Below, piece after piece: positions 1 through 6,883 of a DNA stretch of 7,114 bases (the first letter of the stretch is position 1; every line of letters starts with the position of its first letter). The stretch covers positions 1-7,114 of the forward strand of contig JACXUQ010000065.1 of assembly GCA_014763835.1 (NCBI GenBank), in the 5' to 3' direction. The notes beneath the pieces were generated by a model. The model was not told where the DNA came from and made no database searches. It saw nothing but the letters and a program-made list of their open reading frames with translations. Source of the stretch: Thiotrichales bacterium. Its GTDB lineage: Bacteria; Pseudomonadota; Gammaproteobacteria; Thiomicrospirales; Thiomicrospiraceae. Made by a program: the position numbers and the translations under genes.

Positions 1-804
1 CATCCGGACGATCTGCAACAATGCTATCAGGACATACAGGCGCATATAGACGGTAAAACGGAGTTTTACAGCAATATCCACCGCATGCTGCATAAGAATG
101 GCCACTGGATTTATATCCTCGACCGAGGAAAAGTCGTAGAGCGCGATGCAAATGGCGAGCCGGTCCGTTTCAGCGGCACCCATAGCGATATCACTGCGTT
201 GAAGCGTATCGAATCCGAACTGCAAACCAAAACCGAAAATCTGGAACACGTCAACCGACAACTCAAGCAACTCTCGGTCACCGATGGCCTGACAAAAATG
301 CACAACCGCCGCGCCTTTGAACAGCGCATGCAGGAAGAGTGGCAGCGCTGCAAGCGTACCTCAACACCGTTCAGCGTACTGATGATCGACACCGACTTCT
401 TCAAAAACTACAACGACGGTTACGGCCACCTCGCCGGGGACGAGTGTCTGAAAAAGATTGCGCTGCAATTGAAAAAGGCCGCGCGCCGTCAGAATGACTT
501 TGCGGCACGCTACGGCGGAGAAGAGTTTGTAATTATTCTGCCGGAAGATACGTTGGAAGAGGCATACGAAGTCGCCGAATCGATCCGCACGACCATCGAG
601 AACCTGCAGATTCCGCACGCCTATTCCGAAATCAGCAAGGTGGTGACGATTTCCATCGGCGTCGCCCAATCCGAATTTTCTACCGACGAAGACTACCAGA
701 CACTGATCTCGGCGGCCGACAAGGCACTTTACCTCGCCAAATCACAGGGCCGCAACCGCTGCGAAAAATACCCCTTGCTTGAAAACACGCCTGAAATAGA
801 CTGA
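1..804 (+). CDS. PAS-GGDEF diguanylate cyclase, C-terminal part (5' end outside window)
   Basis: This protein would make cyclic di-GMP from two GTP. The frame is open from base 1, giving 267 visible residues; the true start lies to the left. Residues 1-68 are the end of a PAS domain plus PAC motif (RGKVVERDANGEPVR, then GTHSDIT). A short amphipathic helix at about 66-92 links it to the GGDEF domain (about 93-262). Seen there: DGLT with D95, the metal/GTP region IDTDFFKNYND (D130, N138, D139), and the active-site loop GGEEF at 172-176, an accepted active variant of GGDEF. The inhibitory-site RxxD is present as RQND (163-166), five residues before GGEEF, so product feedback inhibition is likely. 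No EAL domain follows. The gene converges on rnhA with a 22-bp gap and no obvious terminator. The sensory input and any N-terminal membrane segments cannot be seen. Confidence 0.93.
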   Translation, partial: HPDDLQQCYQDIQAHIDGKTEFYSNIHRMLHKNGHWIYILDRGKVVERDANGEPVRFSGTHSDITALKRIESELQTKTENLEHVNRQLKQLSVTDGLTKMHNRRAFEQRMQEEWQRCKRTSTPFSVLMIDTDFFKNYNDGYGHLAGDECLKKIALQLKKAARRQNDFAARYGGEEFVIILPEDTLEEAYEVAESIRTTIENLQIPHAYSEISKVVTISIGVAQSEFSTDEDYQTLISAADKALYLAKSQGRNRCEKYPLLENTPEID

Positions 805-826
805 CTGCGCGCCTTAACCACCTAAT

Positions 827-1273
827 CTACTTGCCCAGCAACTCATCAATCGCTTCATTCGCCAAGGTATCGACGCGTTCATTCTCCGGATGGCCCGAAT
901 GGCCTTTGACCCAATGCCACTCCACTTCGTGCGACGCGATGGCCGCATCCAGCCGCTGCCATAACTCCTGATTTTTAACCGGCTGATTGGCCGCCGTTTT
1001 CCAGCCCTTTTTCTTCCAACCCGCCATCCATTGGGTAATGCCGTTTTTGACATATTGCGAATCGGTGGTGATCTTGACCTTGCACGGACGTTTGAGCGCC
1101 TCAAACGCCTGAATGGCCGCCATCAACTCCATTTGATTATTGGTGGTATGCGCTTCGGCTCCCTTCAACTCTTTTATATGTCCGTTATAACGCAACAAGG
1201 CGCCCCATCCGCCCGGTCCGGGGTTACCGCGGCAACCGCCGTCGGTAAAAATTTCGATTTTCTGCAATGTCAT
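827..1273 (-). CDS. rnhA: Ribonuclease HI
   Basis: This is the cytosolic endonuclease that cuts the RNA strand of RNA-DNA hybrids, clearing R-loops and Okazaki primers. The 148 residues cover the whole type 1 RNase H fold. Visible signature parts are EIFTDGGCRGNPGPGGWG, TTNNQMELMAA, TTDSQYV and WVKGHSGHPENERVD. The four catalytic carboxylates are D11, E49, D71 and D135, with the loop histidine H125. The basic handle region QWMAGWKKKGWKTA (81-94) is present, as in the E. coli enzyme. The protein is about 7 residues shorter than E. coli RnhA (155), at the poorly conserved C-terminus. It lies 26 bp downstream of the yafS-like gene and is probably co-transcribed with it. The purine-rich AAAGGAAG abuts the ATG with an unusually short spacer; a TTG two codons further in has better spacing (8 nt) and may be the real start. 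dnaQ, the divergent neighbour of rnhA in E. coli, is absent from the window. Confidence 0.97.
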   Translation of the reverse strand: MTLQKIEIFTDGGCRGNPGPGGWGALLRYNGHIKELKGAEAHTTNNQMELMAAIQAFEALKRPCKVKITTDSQYVKNGITQWMAGWKKKGWKTAANQPVKNQELWQRLDAAIASHEVEWHWVKGHSGHPENERVDTLANEAIDELLGK

Positions 1274-1299
1274 CTTCCTTTCGGCATTTTTTTGAATTG

Positions 1300-2121
1300 T
1301 TAGCGCTTCATACCTTGTTTAAGCGTTCTCGAACTGCCGCGCGCTGCAACCTGTACAGGACGCCGCACAGGCCACGCAAAGCGGCGCTTGGCCAGCCCCA
1401 CCAAACGCGGCGCATCAACCCGCTTACGGGCTACCACGCAATACACATTACCGAACTGCCAGCCCAGACGGTTCACCAGATTTTCAACCTTCTCAAGCAG
1501 ACGCCAGCCAAGCAGCGAGTCGCTCGAGGTCGTCCCCTCATAACAGGAGATGGTACTAAAGCGCACCTGTTCGACCTCATAGCCAAGCACCTCCAACCAT
1601 TCGGCAAGCTCCGCCGCACTCACCAGATGCGCCTCACGCAAAGGTCGGTTGTGCTTTTTCAGCCGGTTTTTCAGGACACCGCACGCCAATGGATTGAATC
1701 CGCTGATCACCAGATGCCCTTCCGGTACCAGCAAGGCGTCCACCTGGCGCAGCAGGTAATGCGGATCGGTCACGGTTTCCAGCGTATGCGGCAGCACCAT
1801 CACATCGACTGACTCTTTGGCCAACGGCAAATAGTCCAAGTCGGCCTGCACGCAATGCACCCGGCTTTGCGATGCAGTTTGCGCCTCCCCTGACGATGAA
1901 GGCCGTTCGGTGAAAACAAAATTTTCATCAAGCAATAATTTGTGCGAAACCCGGCTACCTTCCAGCCAACTGTCCGTTGAAGTCTGCCCGAGTTGCACCA
2001 GAAAATAGCCGAAGAGCTTATCCAGCGCCTGCTGCAACAGGGGGCGTTCCTGCTCCCAAAACAGCCTGCCTTGCGGAGTGTGGTACCACTGTTTTAAAAA
2101 ACGTTGGAATCCTTGATTCAC
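1300..2121 (-). CDS. yafS: YafS-like class I SAM methyltransferase-fold protein
   Basis: The 273-residue protein resembles E. coli YafS, a member of the methyltransferase type 11 group whose substrate is not established to my knowledge. The core is at about 94-144: ADLDYLPL, then SVDVMVLPHTLE (104-115), TDPHYLLRQVDALL and VPEGHLVISGFNP (132-144). These correspond to motifs II and III of the Rossmann methyltransferase fold. A typical glycine-rich motif I (E/DxGxGxG) is not visible at 50-90. The C-terminal 43 residues (231-273) contain about 14 Arg/Lys and look disordered, as does the tail I recall for E. coli YafS. The start is GTG: a TGA stop lies directly before it in frame, no ATG is available, and a strong GGAGG sits 5 nt upstream. 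It is the first gene of a likely two-gene unit with rnhA and is divergent from gloB, as in E. coli. Family placement is fairly sure; enzymatic activity is not. Confidence 0.85.
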   Translation of the reverse strand: MNQGFQRFLKQWYHTPQGRLFWEQERPLLQQALDKLFGYFLVQLGQTSTDSWLEGSRVSHKLLLDENFVFTERPSSSGEAQTASQSRVHCVQADLDYLPLAKESVDVMVLPHTLETVTDPHYLLRQVDALLVPEGHLVISGFNPLACGVLKNRLKKHNRPLREAHLVSAAELAEWLEVLGYEVEQVRFSTISCYEGTTSSDSLLGWRLLEKVENLVNRLGWQFGNVYCVVARKRVDAPRLVGLAKRRFAWPVRRPVQVAARGSSRTLKQGMKR

Positions 2122-2125
2122 TCAG

Positions 2126-2132
2126 ACCTCCA
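2126..2132 (-). promoter_or_regulatory. Ribosome binding site of the yafS-like gene; fixes the GTG start
   Basis: On the minus strand the sequence reads TGGAGGT followed by CTGA and then GTG. GGAGG is 5 nt from the GTG. Because TGA immediately precedes the GTG in frame, no longer product is possible, and this site settles the start. Confidence 0.8.
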
Positions 2133-2163
2133 CGGATTTTTGCCCCTATTGAGACGCCAATTT

Positions 2164-2172
2164 TGTTAGAAT
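2164..2172 (+). promoter_or_regulatory. Candidate extended -10 promoter of gloB-mltD-slt
   Basis: TGTTAGAAT fits an extended -10 element (TG, one base, then TAGAAT at 2167-2172). Transcription would start near 2179-2180, leaving a 5' leader of roughly 39 nt before the gloB ATG. No good -35 hexamer stands 16-18 bp upstream, which is acceptable for an extended -10 promoter. The start site is inferred, not measured. Confidence 0.5.
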
Positions 2173-2179
2173 ACCGGGC

Positions 2180-2188
2180 ATTATAACA
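2180..2188 (-). promoter_or_regulatory. Candidate extended -10 promoter of yafS-rnhA
   Basis: On the minus strand the sequence is TGTTATAAT: a consensus TATAAT (complement of 2180-2185) with the TG extension. Transcription would start near 2172-2173, leaving a leader of about 50 nt before the GTG at 2121. No convincing -35 lies 17 bp upstream (TCTGTA is the nearest). Its -10 lies at the expected start point of the gloB promoter, and the reverse also holds. Confidence 0.55.
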
Positions 2189-2217
2189 ACTCCAACAAGA
2201 ATTACAGAAAAGCGCTT

Positions 2218-3030
2218 ATGAAGATCATCGGACTTCCCGCACTGGTAGGCAGCTACGACAATTACATTTGGGTGCTGTATCAAAATCAACAGGCCTGGGT
2301 GGTTGACCCGGGTGAATCCGAACAGGTTCTGGCCTTTCTGCAACAACAGGGGTTACAGCTTCAAGGCGTGCTGATCACCCACTTCCACCATGACCACGTC
2401 AGCGGTATTGGCGCACTCAAAGACGCCTTTCCGCAGGCCAAGGTCTACGGCCCGGAATTAACCCCCGATCCGCTGATCGAAGTCCGTCTGAAAGAAAGCG
2501 ACCGCATCACGCTCACCGATGATTTCGCGCTGAACGTACTGTTTACCCCCGGCCATACCGAAGACCACATCAGTTACTATAATGATGACGCGCTGTTTTG
2601 CGGTGACACCCTGTTCAGTGCCGGATGCGGGCGCAAATTCACCGGCACCTTTGCCCATTTTACCGATTCCATACTCAAATTGCGTGCCCTGCCCGACAAT
2701 CTGAACTTTTACAGCGCGCACGAATACACCCAGAGCAACCTCAAATTCGCCTATCTGGTAGAACCTGGCAACGCGGCTTTGCGCCAACGCATTCTGAATA
2801 CCCGCATTCTCTATCCCGAACCGCTTGAAGGGCCGCAATCGACCCTGGGTGAGGAAAAAGCCACCAACCCGTTTCTGCGTTTCGACCAACCTGCCATCAA
2901 AGCGCAACTACTGCAACGCGGCGCACTGGATACTGCGGAGAGTTTGTTTAAAACGTTACGTGAATGGAAAGATGACCTTGACCAATCCGGCGCACTGGAT
3001 CAGATGGATTTGCAGGAGAGTGTCAAATGA
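2218..3030 (+). CDS. gloB: Hydroxyacylglutathione hydrolase (glyoxalase II)
   Basis: This cytosolic enzyme hydrolyses S-D-lactoylglutathione to D-lactate and glutathione, the second step of methylglyoxal detoxification. The 270 residues form a metallo-beta-lactamase fold (about 1-168) and a glyoxalase II C-terminal domain. The dinuclear metal site is complete: THFHHDH with H55, H57, D59 and H60, then H113 in FTPGHTEDH, D130 in FCGDTLF and H168 in SAHEYT. The glutathione-binding region GCGRKFTGT (136-144) and NPFLR (217-221) are also typical of glyoxalase II rather than other members of the fold. It is about 19 residues longer than E. coli GloB (251), mostly an acidic C-terminal tail after W250. 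The ATG has only a weak upstream Shine-Dalgarno (AGAAAAG). It starts the operon, and its TGA overlaps the ATG of mltD by 4 bp. gloA is not in the window. Confidence 0.97.
   Translation: MKIIGLPALVGSYDNYIWVLYQNQQAWVVDPGESEQVLAFLQQQGLQLQGVLITHFHHDHVSGIGALKDAFPQAKVYGPELTPDPLIEVRLKESDRITLTDDFALNVLFTPGHTEDHISYYNDDALFCGDTLFSAGCGRKFTGTFAHFTDSILKLRALPDNLNFYSAHEYTQSNLKFAYLVEPGNAALRQRILNTRILYPEPLEGPQSTLGEEKATNPFLRFDQPAIKAQLLQRGALDTAESLFKTLREWKDDLDQSGALDQMDLQESVK
3014..3018 (+). promoter_or_regulatory. Ribosome binding site of mltD inside the gloB end
   Basis: AGGAG lies 8 nt before the mltD ATG at 3027, within the last codons of gloB. With the ATGA stop/start overlap, this suggests that ribosomes ending gloB can begin mltD, with fresh initiation also possible. 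Confidence 0.7.
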
Positions 3031-4865
3031 AGCCAACGATCCCTCTTCGTTTAAGCCTGCTTAATCTTGCCCTCGCTGGCGTTTTAGGGGGCTTGAGCGG
3101 CTGTAGCCAACTCAATCCGCCGCAACCGGCAAACGAAGCCACCAAACTGGTCTTGGTGCATGACGATGCACAGGATATTGTCAACATCACTGCGAATCCT
3201 TCACCTTCTGCGACTCAACCCCGTTCCGCAAACTCACATCCTGCCGTCAGCGTCACCGAACCGACCGATCTGGCTAAAGCCACGCAACTGATTGTCGAAC
3301 AACACGACAATCTGTGGGACGAGATCGCCTCGCAACTCACATTGGGCGATGATCATCTGGACGCCTTTGATACCTATCTGAATTTTTACCTGCGTAACCC
3401 CAAACATCTGGCGCGCGTGTCCGATCGCGCCAAACCTTATCTGCACTACATCGTGCAGCAGGTCAAAGAGCGCAATATGCCTCTGGAGATCGCGCTGCTT
3501 CCGGTCATCGAAAGCGGCTTTCAGGCACAGGCGCGCTCTCACCAGAGCGCCGTCGGATTATGGCAGTTCATTCCGCAAACCGCCCATCTGTACGGCTTAC
3601 AGAAAAACTGGTGGTTTGACGGCCGGCAGGATGTGATTCAAAGCACCAATGCCGCGTTGGATTACCTGCAAAAACTCTATGAACTGAACGACAACGACTG
3701 GTTGCTGGCGTTGGCCTCCTATAACGGCGGTATCGGCAATGTCTGGAAAGCGGTCAAAAAATTCCGCCAAAAAACTCAACAGGCCGGGTCCGAGAAGGCC
3801 GATTTCTGGCAGATTCGCCACTACCTGCCCAAAGAGACCCAGCATTACGTGCCGCAACTATTGGCCATCGCGCATATTGTCAAAAACCGCCAGGCCCTTA
3901 ACATTCAACTCGAACCGATCGACAACCGGCCGTTTTTCGATGTCGTCACCCTCGACAAACAGATCGACCTGAGCATGGTCGCCTCGCTTTCCGATACGCC
4001 GCAAGATCTGCTGGCCATGCTCAACCCCGGCTATCTGCAAGCGGTGACCCCGCCGAACGGGCCTTACCATATTGTTTTGCCCCTGCAAAACCAGGCACAG
4101 TTTGCCGAACAGTTGCAAAAAGACGCCTCGCTGTTCGACATCCGGTGGACCGAGCATAAAATCAAAGCGGGCGATACCTTGAGCGAGATCGCCGAGCGTT
4201 ATAAAACCACCAGCAAGGCGATTCAAAAACTCAACAATATGACCAACCATCGCTTGAGAGTCGGCAAAACCCTGCTGATTCCGGTTCCGCAGCATTATGC
4301 GCAGGCACTCGCCTCACAACCTAAAAAGACGTCATCTTATAAGGGTCCGAAATTTTACCACGAGGTCAAAAACGGCGAATCCTTGTGGACCATCGCACGC
4401 TACTACAATATCGACACCAAGACGTTGTGCAACTGGAACAATATCGGTGTGCGCACGCCGTTGACCATCGGCCAGAAACTGGAGATCCGCTCCAATCAGT
4501 ACGGCTATCAAACGCAATACACGCTCAAACCGGGCGACAGCTTGTGGACCGTGGCACAGAAATTCAATGTATCCACACAGGAAGTGGCCAACTGGAACGG
4601 CCTGAAATCGAACGAAGTAGTGCAACCCGGTCAGCGCCTTACGCTCTGGCAACCCAAGAAAGCAACCAAAAAAGCCACGTCGGCCAAAACCGCTAAAAGC
4701 GACCGTTTCAAACAGTACGTAGTCAAATCAGGTGACAGTCTATGGGATATCGCCAAAGCCAATAAAGTGACCACGCAGCAATTGGTACTGCACAATCAAC
4801 TGAACGAAAACACCTATCTCAAACCGGGACAGGTACTGAAGATTCCTTATGACAATGAAACCTGA
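3027..4865 (+). CDS. mltD: Membrane-bound lytic murein transglycosylase D, LysM-rich lipoprotein
   Basis: This enzyme cleaves the MurNAc-GlcNAc bond of peptidoglycan, leaving 1,6-anhydro-MurNAc ends. A signal peptide ends in the lipobox LSGC with lipidated C26, so it should be membrane-anchored and face the periplasm. A low-complexity linker (27-80) precedes the transglycosylase domain at about 140-295: catalytic E162 in LLPVIESGF, then AVGLWQFIPQTAHLYGL (175-191) and LASYNGG (229-235). Four clear LysM peptidoglycan-binding repeats follow at about 376-420, 444-488, 497-541 and 563-608. A weaker LysM-like stretch lies at 307-352. A Lys/Ala/Thr-rich linker (543-560) separates repeats 3 and 4. 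At 612 residues it is much longer than E. coli MltD (452, two LysM). It follows gloB as in E. coli, overlaps it by 4 bp, and overlaps slt by 17 bp. Confidence 0.95.
   Translation: MKPTIPLRLSLLNLALAGVLGGLSGCSQLNPPQPANEATKLVLVHDDAQDIVNITANPSPSATQPRSANSHPAVSVTEPTDLAKATQLIVEQHDNLWDEIASQLTLGDDHLDAFDTYLNFYLRNPKHLARVSDRAKPYLHYIVQQVKERNMPLEIALLPVIESGFQAQARSHQSAVGLWQFIPQTAHLYGLQKNWWFDGRQDVIQSTNAALDYLQKLYELNDNDWLLALASYNGGIGNVWKAVKKFRQKTQQAGSEKADFWQIRHYLPKETQHYVPQLLAIAHIVKNRQALNIQLEPIDNRPFFDVVTLDKQIDLSMVASLSDTPQDLLAMLNPGYLQAVTPPNGPYHIVLPLQNQAQFAEQLQKDASLFDIRWTEHKIKAGDTLSEIAERYKTTSKAIQKLNNMTNHRLRVGKTLLIPVPQHYAQALASQPKKTSSYKGPKFYHEVKNGESLWTIARYYNIDTKTLCNWNNIGVRTPLTIGQKLEIRSNQYGYQTQYTLKPGDSLWTVAQKFNVSTQEVANWNGLKSNEVVQPGQRLTLWQPKKATKKATSAKTAKSDRFKQYVVKSGDSLWDIAKANKVTTQQLVLHNQLNENTYLKPGQVLKIPYDNET
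4152..4850 (+). repeat. Four LysM-coding repeats in mltD
   Basis: The repeat units are at 4152-4286, 4356-4490, 4515-4649 and 4713-4850. Each encodes a (K/N)xGD/ESL(W/S)xIA-type opening, a central LxxxN and a closing GxxLxI. Units 2 and 3 are most alike in DNA: both encode (E/D)SLWT with nearly the same codons around 4378-4392 and 4537-4551. This suggests they arose by relatively late duplication. Confidence 0.85.
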
Positions 4866-6828
4866 AGGCCGTCGTTCATCCTTTTTCTACGTCCTCTCGC
4901 ACACTCTGTCAGTCATAACAGTCGTGCTTTTGACGACTTGGCAGACAGCCGAAGCCAAGTCGAATCTATCGGAAAACCAACAACTCTTTCTCGATGCCTA
5001 TCAGGCGATTAAAAGCAATGACCGCCAATCCATTGCCAACTACAAAGCCAAGCTCAAGGACTATCCGCTCTACCCCTATGTGCTGTATCACGATTATCGC
5101 CTGCACCTGCAAAGCACGCCGAGTACGCTGATCACCCAGTTCATCAACGATAACCGCAACAACTATCTTGGAGAACGCCTCCAAAGCAAGTGGCTGGAGC
5201 ATCTCGGCGAACAGAAACAGTGGAAAACCTTCCTGTCGCATTATCAACCGCAATCCTCGCGTGACCTGCAGTGCTACCACGTACAAGCCCTCGCCAACCA
5301 AAATCAACTGGAAGCCGCGTTGCAGCAGGCCGCCGAACTGTGGATTAGCGAACGTCCTTTGAGTGCCGCCTGCCAGCCGTTGGACGGCTTACTGCGCAAG
5401 CACAGCCGTTTAACCGGCTCGATGATCTGGCAGCGCATTGAGCTGGCCATGAGCAAACGCCGCATCAGTCTGGCGCAAACCCTGGCAAAAAACCTTTCCT
5501 CGGGCGAACGCGCCATGTTCGAACATTGGCTTAAGGTCAACCAATCGCCCGACAAGATTCTTAGCCCGCTGCCCGCCTCTATCGATCCGGTCATCCGCAA
5601 GCCGATTTTTATGCAGGCGGTAAAAAGACTGGCCTCGAAAGAGCCTGAAAAAGCACTGCAGGCATTGGAAAAGTTCTACGAACAATATGGCTTGAGCAAG
5701 GCGCAATTCCAGCAATTACAGCGCGCCATCGCCCTGCGCAGCGCCTACAAAGACAACCCGAATGCCGACGAATTTCTGCAGGAAGTGAATGAAAACGGCA
5801 GCGCCACCGAGGAAAGTCTGCGTTGGCAGGCGCAACTCGCACTTAAACAATCCAACTGGCGCCTGCTGCTCGAAACCCTTGAGCTGATGGATCAGGAACA
5901 GCAGCAGGAAAGCCAGTGGCAGTACTGGAAGGCCCGCGCGCTGGCGGCCACAGGTCAGGAAAAACCCGCCCATGCCATCTACCGTGAATTGGCCAAACAG
6001 CGTCACTTCTATGCCTTTATGGCAGCCGACATTCTCAAAACCGATTACCAGTTCAATCCCGATCCTGTCATTCAGATCGACAGCGAGGCGCTTATCCAAA
6101 AATACCCGCAGCTGCAGCGCATGCAGGAGTTGCTGGCCATTGATTGGCTGACCAGTGCCAAACGCGAATGGTATAACCTGCTCGATCAACTGGGAGCCGA
6201 AGAGCTGCACGCCGTCTCCATTTTAACCAGCCAATGGCAACAGCACTCCATGGCCATTACCACCGCCGCCAAAGCCCAAAAATGGGACGATCTGGCAATC
6301 CGCTTTCCCACACCGCATAAAGAACCGGTCATGCAGAGTGCCGAAAAACACGGCGTTGACCCGGCCTGGGTTTACGGCGTTATCCGCCGCGAAAGCGCCT
6401 TTGCGGCCGATGTCCGCTCCTCTGCCGGCGCGATCGGCCTGATGCAACTGATGCCGCAAACGGCGAGATACATCGGTCAAAAACTAGGTTTCAAGAAAAA
6501 CCGCTATACCGAACTGACGGAACCGTCATCCAATATCGAACTGGGCAGCGCCTATTTGAGTTATCTTTATAAGAAATACGACGGTAACCGCGTGCTCGCC
6601 ACGGCCGCCTACAATGCCGGACCGCAACGCGTCGATAGCTGGATTCCCAAAGACGGCGCTCTGCCGGCTGATCAATGGATCGACTCGATCCCTTTCAGCG
6701 AAACCCGCGCTTACGTCAAGGCGGTTCTCGAATACTCGACGATCTTCAAATCCCTGCTCAATAAACACTATGACCGCTTAAGCGACATCATGCCCGCCAT
6801 CGGCTCGGTACAAGAGCCGTCGCCCTAA
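4849..6828 (+). CDS. slt: Soluble lytic murein transglycosylase (Slt70 type)
   Basis: This periplasmic exolytic transglycosylase releases 1,6-anhydro-muropeptides from glycan ends. The 659 residues begin with a Sec signal peptide (basic KPEGRR, hydrophobic stretch 11-31, likely cleavage after AEA at 34-36), leaving about 623 mature residues, close to E. coli Slt70. Residues about 40-400 are helical and Gln/Leu/Ala-rich, matching the doughnut-shaped U domain; about 400-480 fits the linker domain. The catalytic domain covers about 490-640: E515 in IRRESAF, GLMQLMPQTA (530-539), ELGSAYLSYL and AAYNAGP (586-592). No lipobox is seen, so it is not an Mlt-type lipoprotein. An in-frame TGA at 4837-4839 makes the ATG at 4849 the earliest start; an ATG two codons later is possible. 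It overlaps the mltD end by 17 bp with only a weak ribosome site, suggesting coupling. In E. coli slt lies elsewhere, beside trpR. Confidence 0.95.
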   Translation: MTMKPEGRRSSFFYVLSHTLSVITVVLLTTWQTAEAKSNLSENQQLFLDAYQAIKSNDRQSIANYKAKLKDYPLYPYVLYHDYRLHLQSTPSTLITQFINDNRNNYLGERLQSKWLEHLGEQKQWKTFLSHYQPQSSRDLQCYHVQALANQNQLEAALQQAAELWISERPLSAACQPLDGLLRKHSRLTGSMIWQRIELAMSKRRISLAQTLAKNLSSGERAMFEHWLKVNQSPDKILSPLPASIDPVIRKPIFMQAVKRLASKEPEKALQALEKFYEQYGLSKAQFQQLQRAIALRSAYKDNPNADEFLQEVNENGSATEESLRWQAQLALKQSNWRLLLETLELMDQEQQQESQWQYWKARALAATGQEKPAHAIYRELAKQRHFYAFMAADILKTDYQFNPDPVIQIDSEALIQKYPQLQRMQELLAIDWLTSAKREWYNLLDQLGAEELHAVSILTSQWQQHSMAITTAAKAQKWDDLAIRFPTPHKEPVMQSAEKHGVDPAWVYGVIRRESAFAADVRSSAGAIGLMQLMPQTARYIGQKLGFKKNRYTELTEPSSNIELGSAYLSYLYKKYDGNRVLATAAYNAGPQRVDSWIPKDGALPADQWIDSIPFSETRAYVKAVLEYSTIFKSLLNKHYDRLSDIMPAIGSVQEPSP

Positions 6829-6883
6829 AAACCTAAACCGCGACAACATCGGTAAACAAGAAAAGTAAAAACAAGGACAAAAA

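Larger units (their letters stand above)
2164..2188. repeat. Near-perfect palindrome spanning two facing -10 elements
   Basis: The left arm TGTTAGAATACC (2164-2175) and the reverse complement of the right arm, TGTTATAATGCC (from 2188-2177), match at 10 of 12 positions around a single central G (2176). Each arm is an extended -10 element for the transcript crossing the other arm. It could also be an operator for a dimeric regulator. I see no other copy in the window. Confidence 0.7.

Noticed and set aside
1267..1812. Plus-strand ORF of 181 codons opposite the yafS-like gene
   Set aside because: It lies antisense to a gene with a recognisable methyltransferase core, conserved synteny and a strong ribosome site. 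The translated product is rich in His, Arg and Gln and shows no domain.
2149..2172. TTGAGA at 2149 as a -35 for the gloB promoter
   Set aside because: The spacer to TAGAAT is 12 bp, and 27 bp to the next AT-rich hexamer; both are outside the working range of 15-19 bp.
3858..4295. Minus-strand ORF of 145 codons inside mltD
   Set aside because: It is a shadow of the mltD reading frame, with no motif and no ribosome site of note. mltD has clear catalytic and LysM motifs over the same bases.
5716..6210. Minus-strand ORF of 164 codons inside slt
   Set aside because: It is antisense to the slt helical domain. Its composition follows from the codon pattern of slt, and no domain is recognisable.
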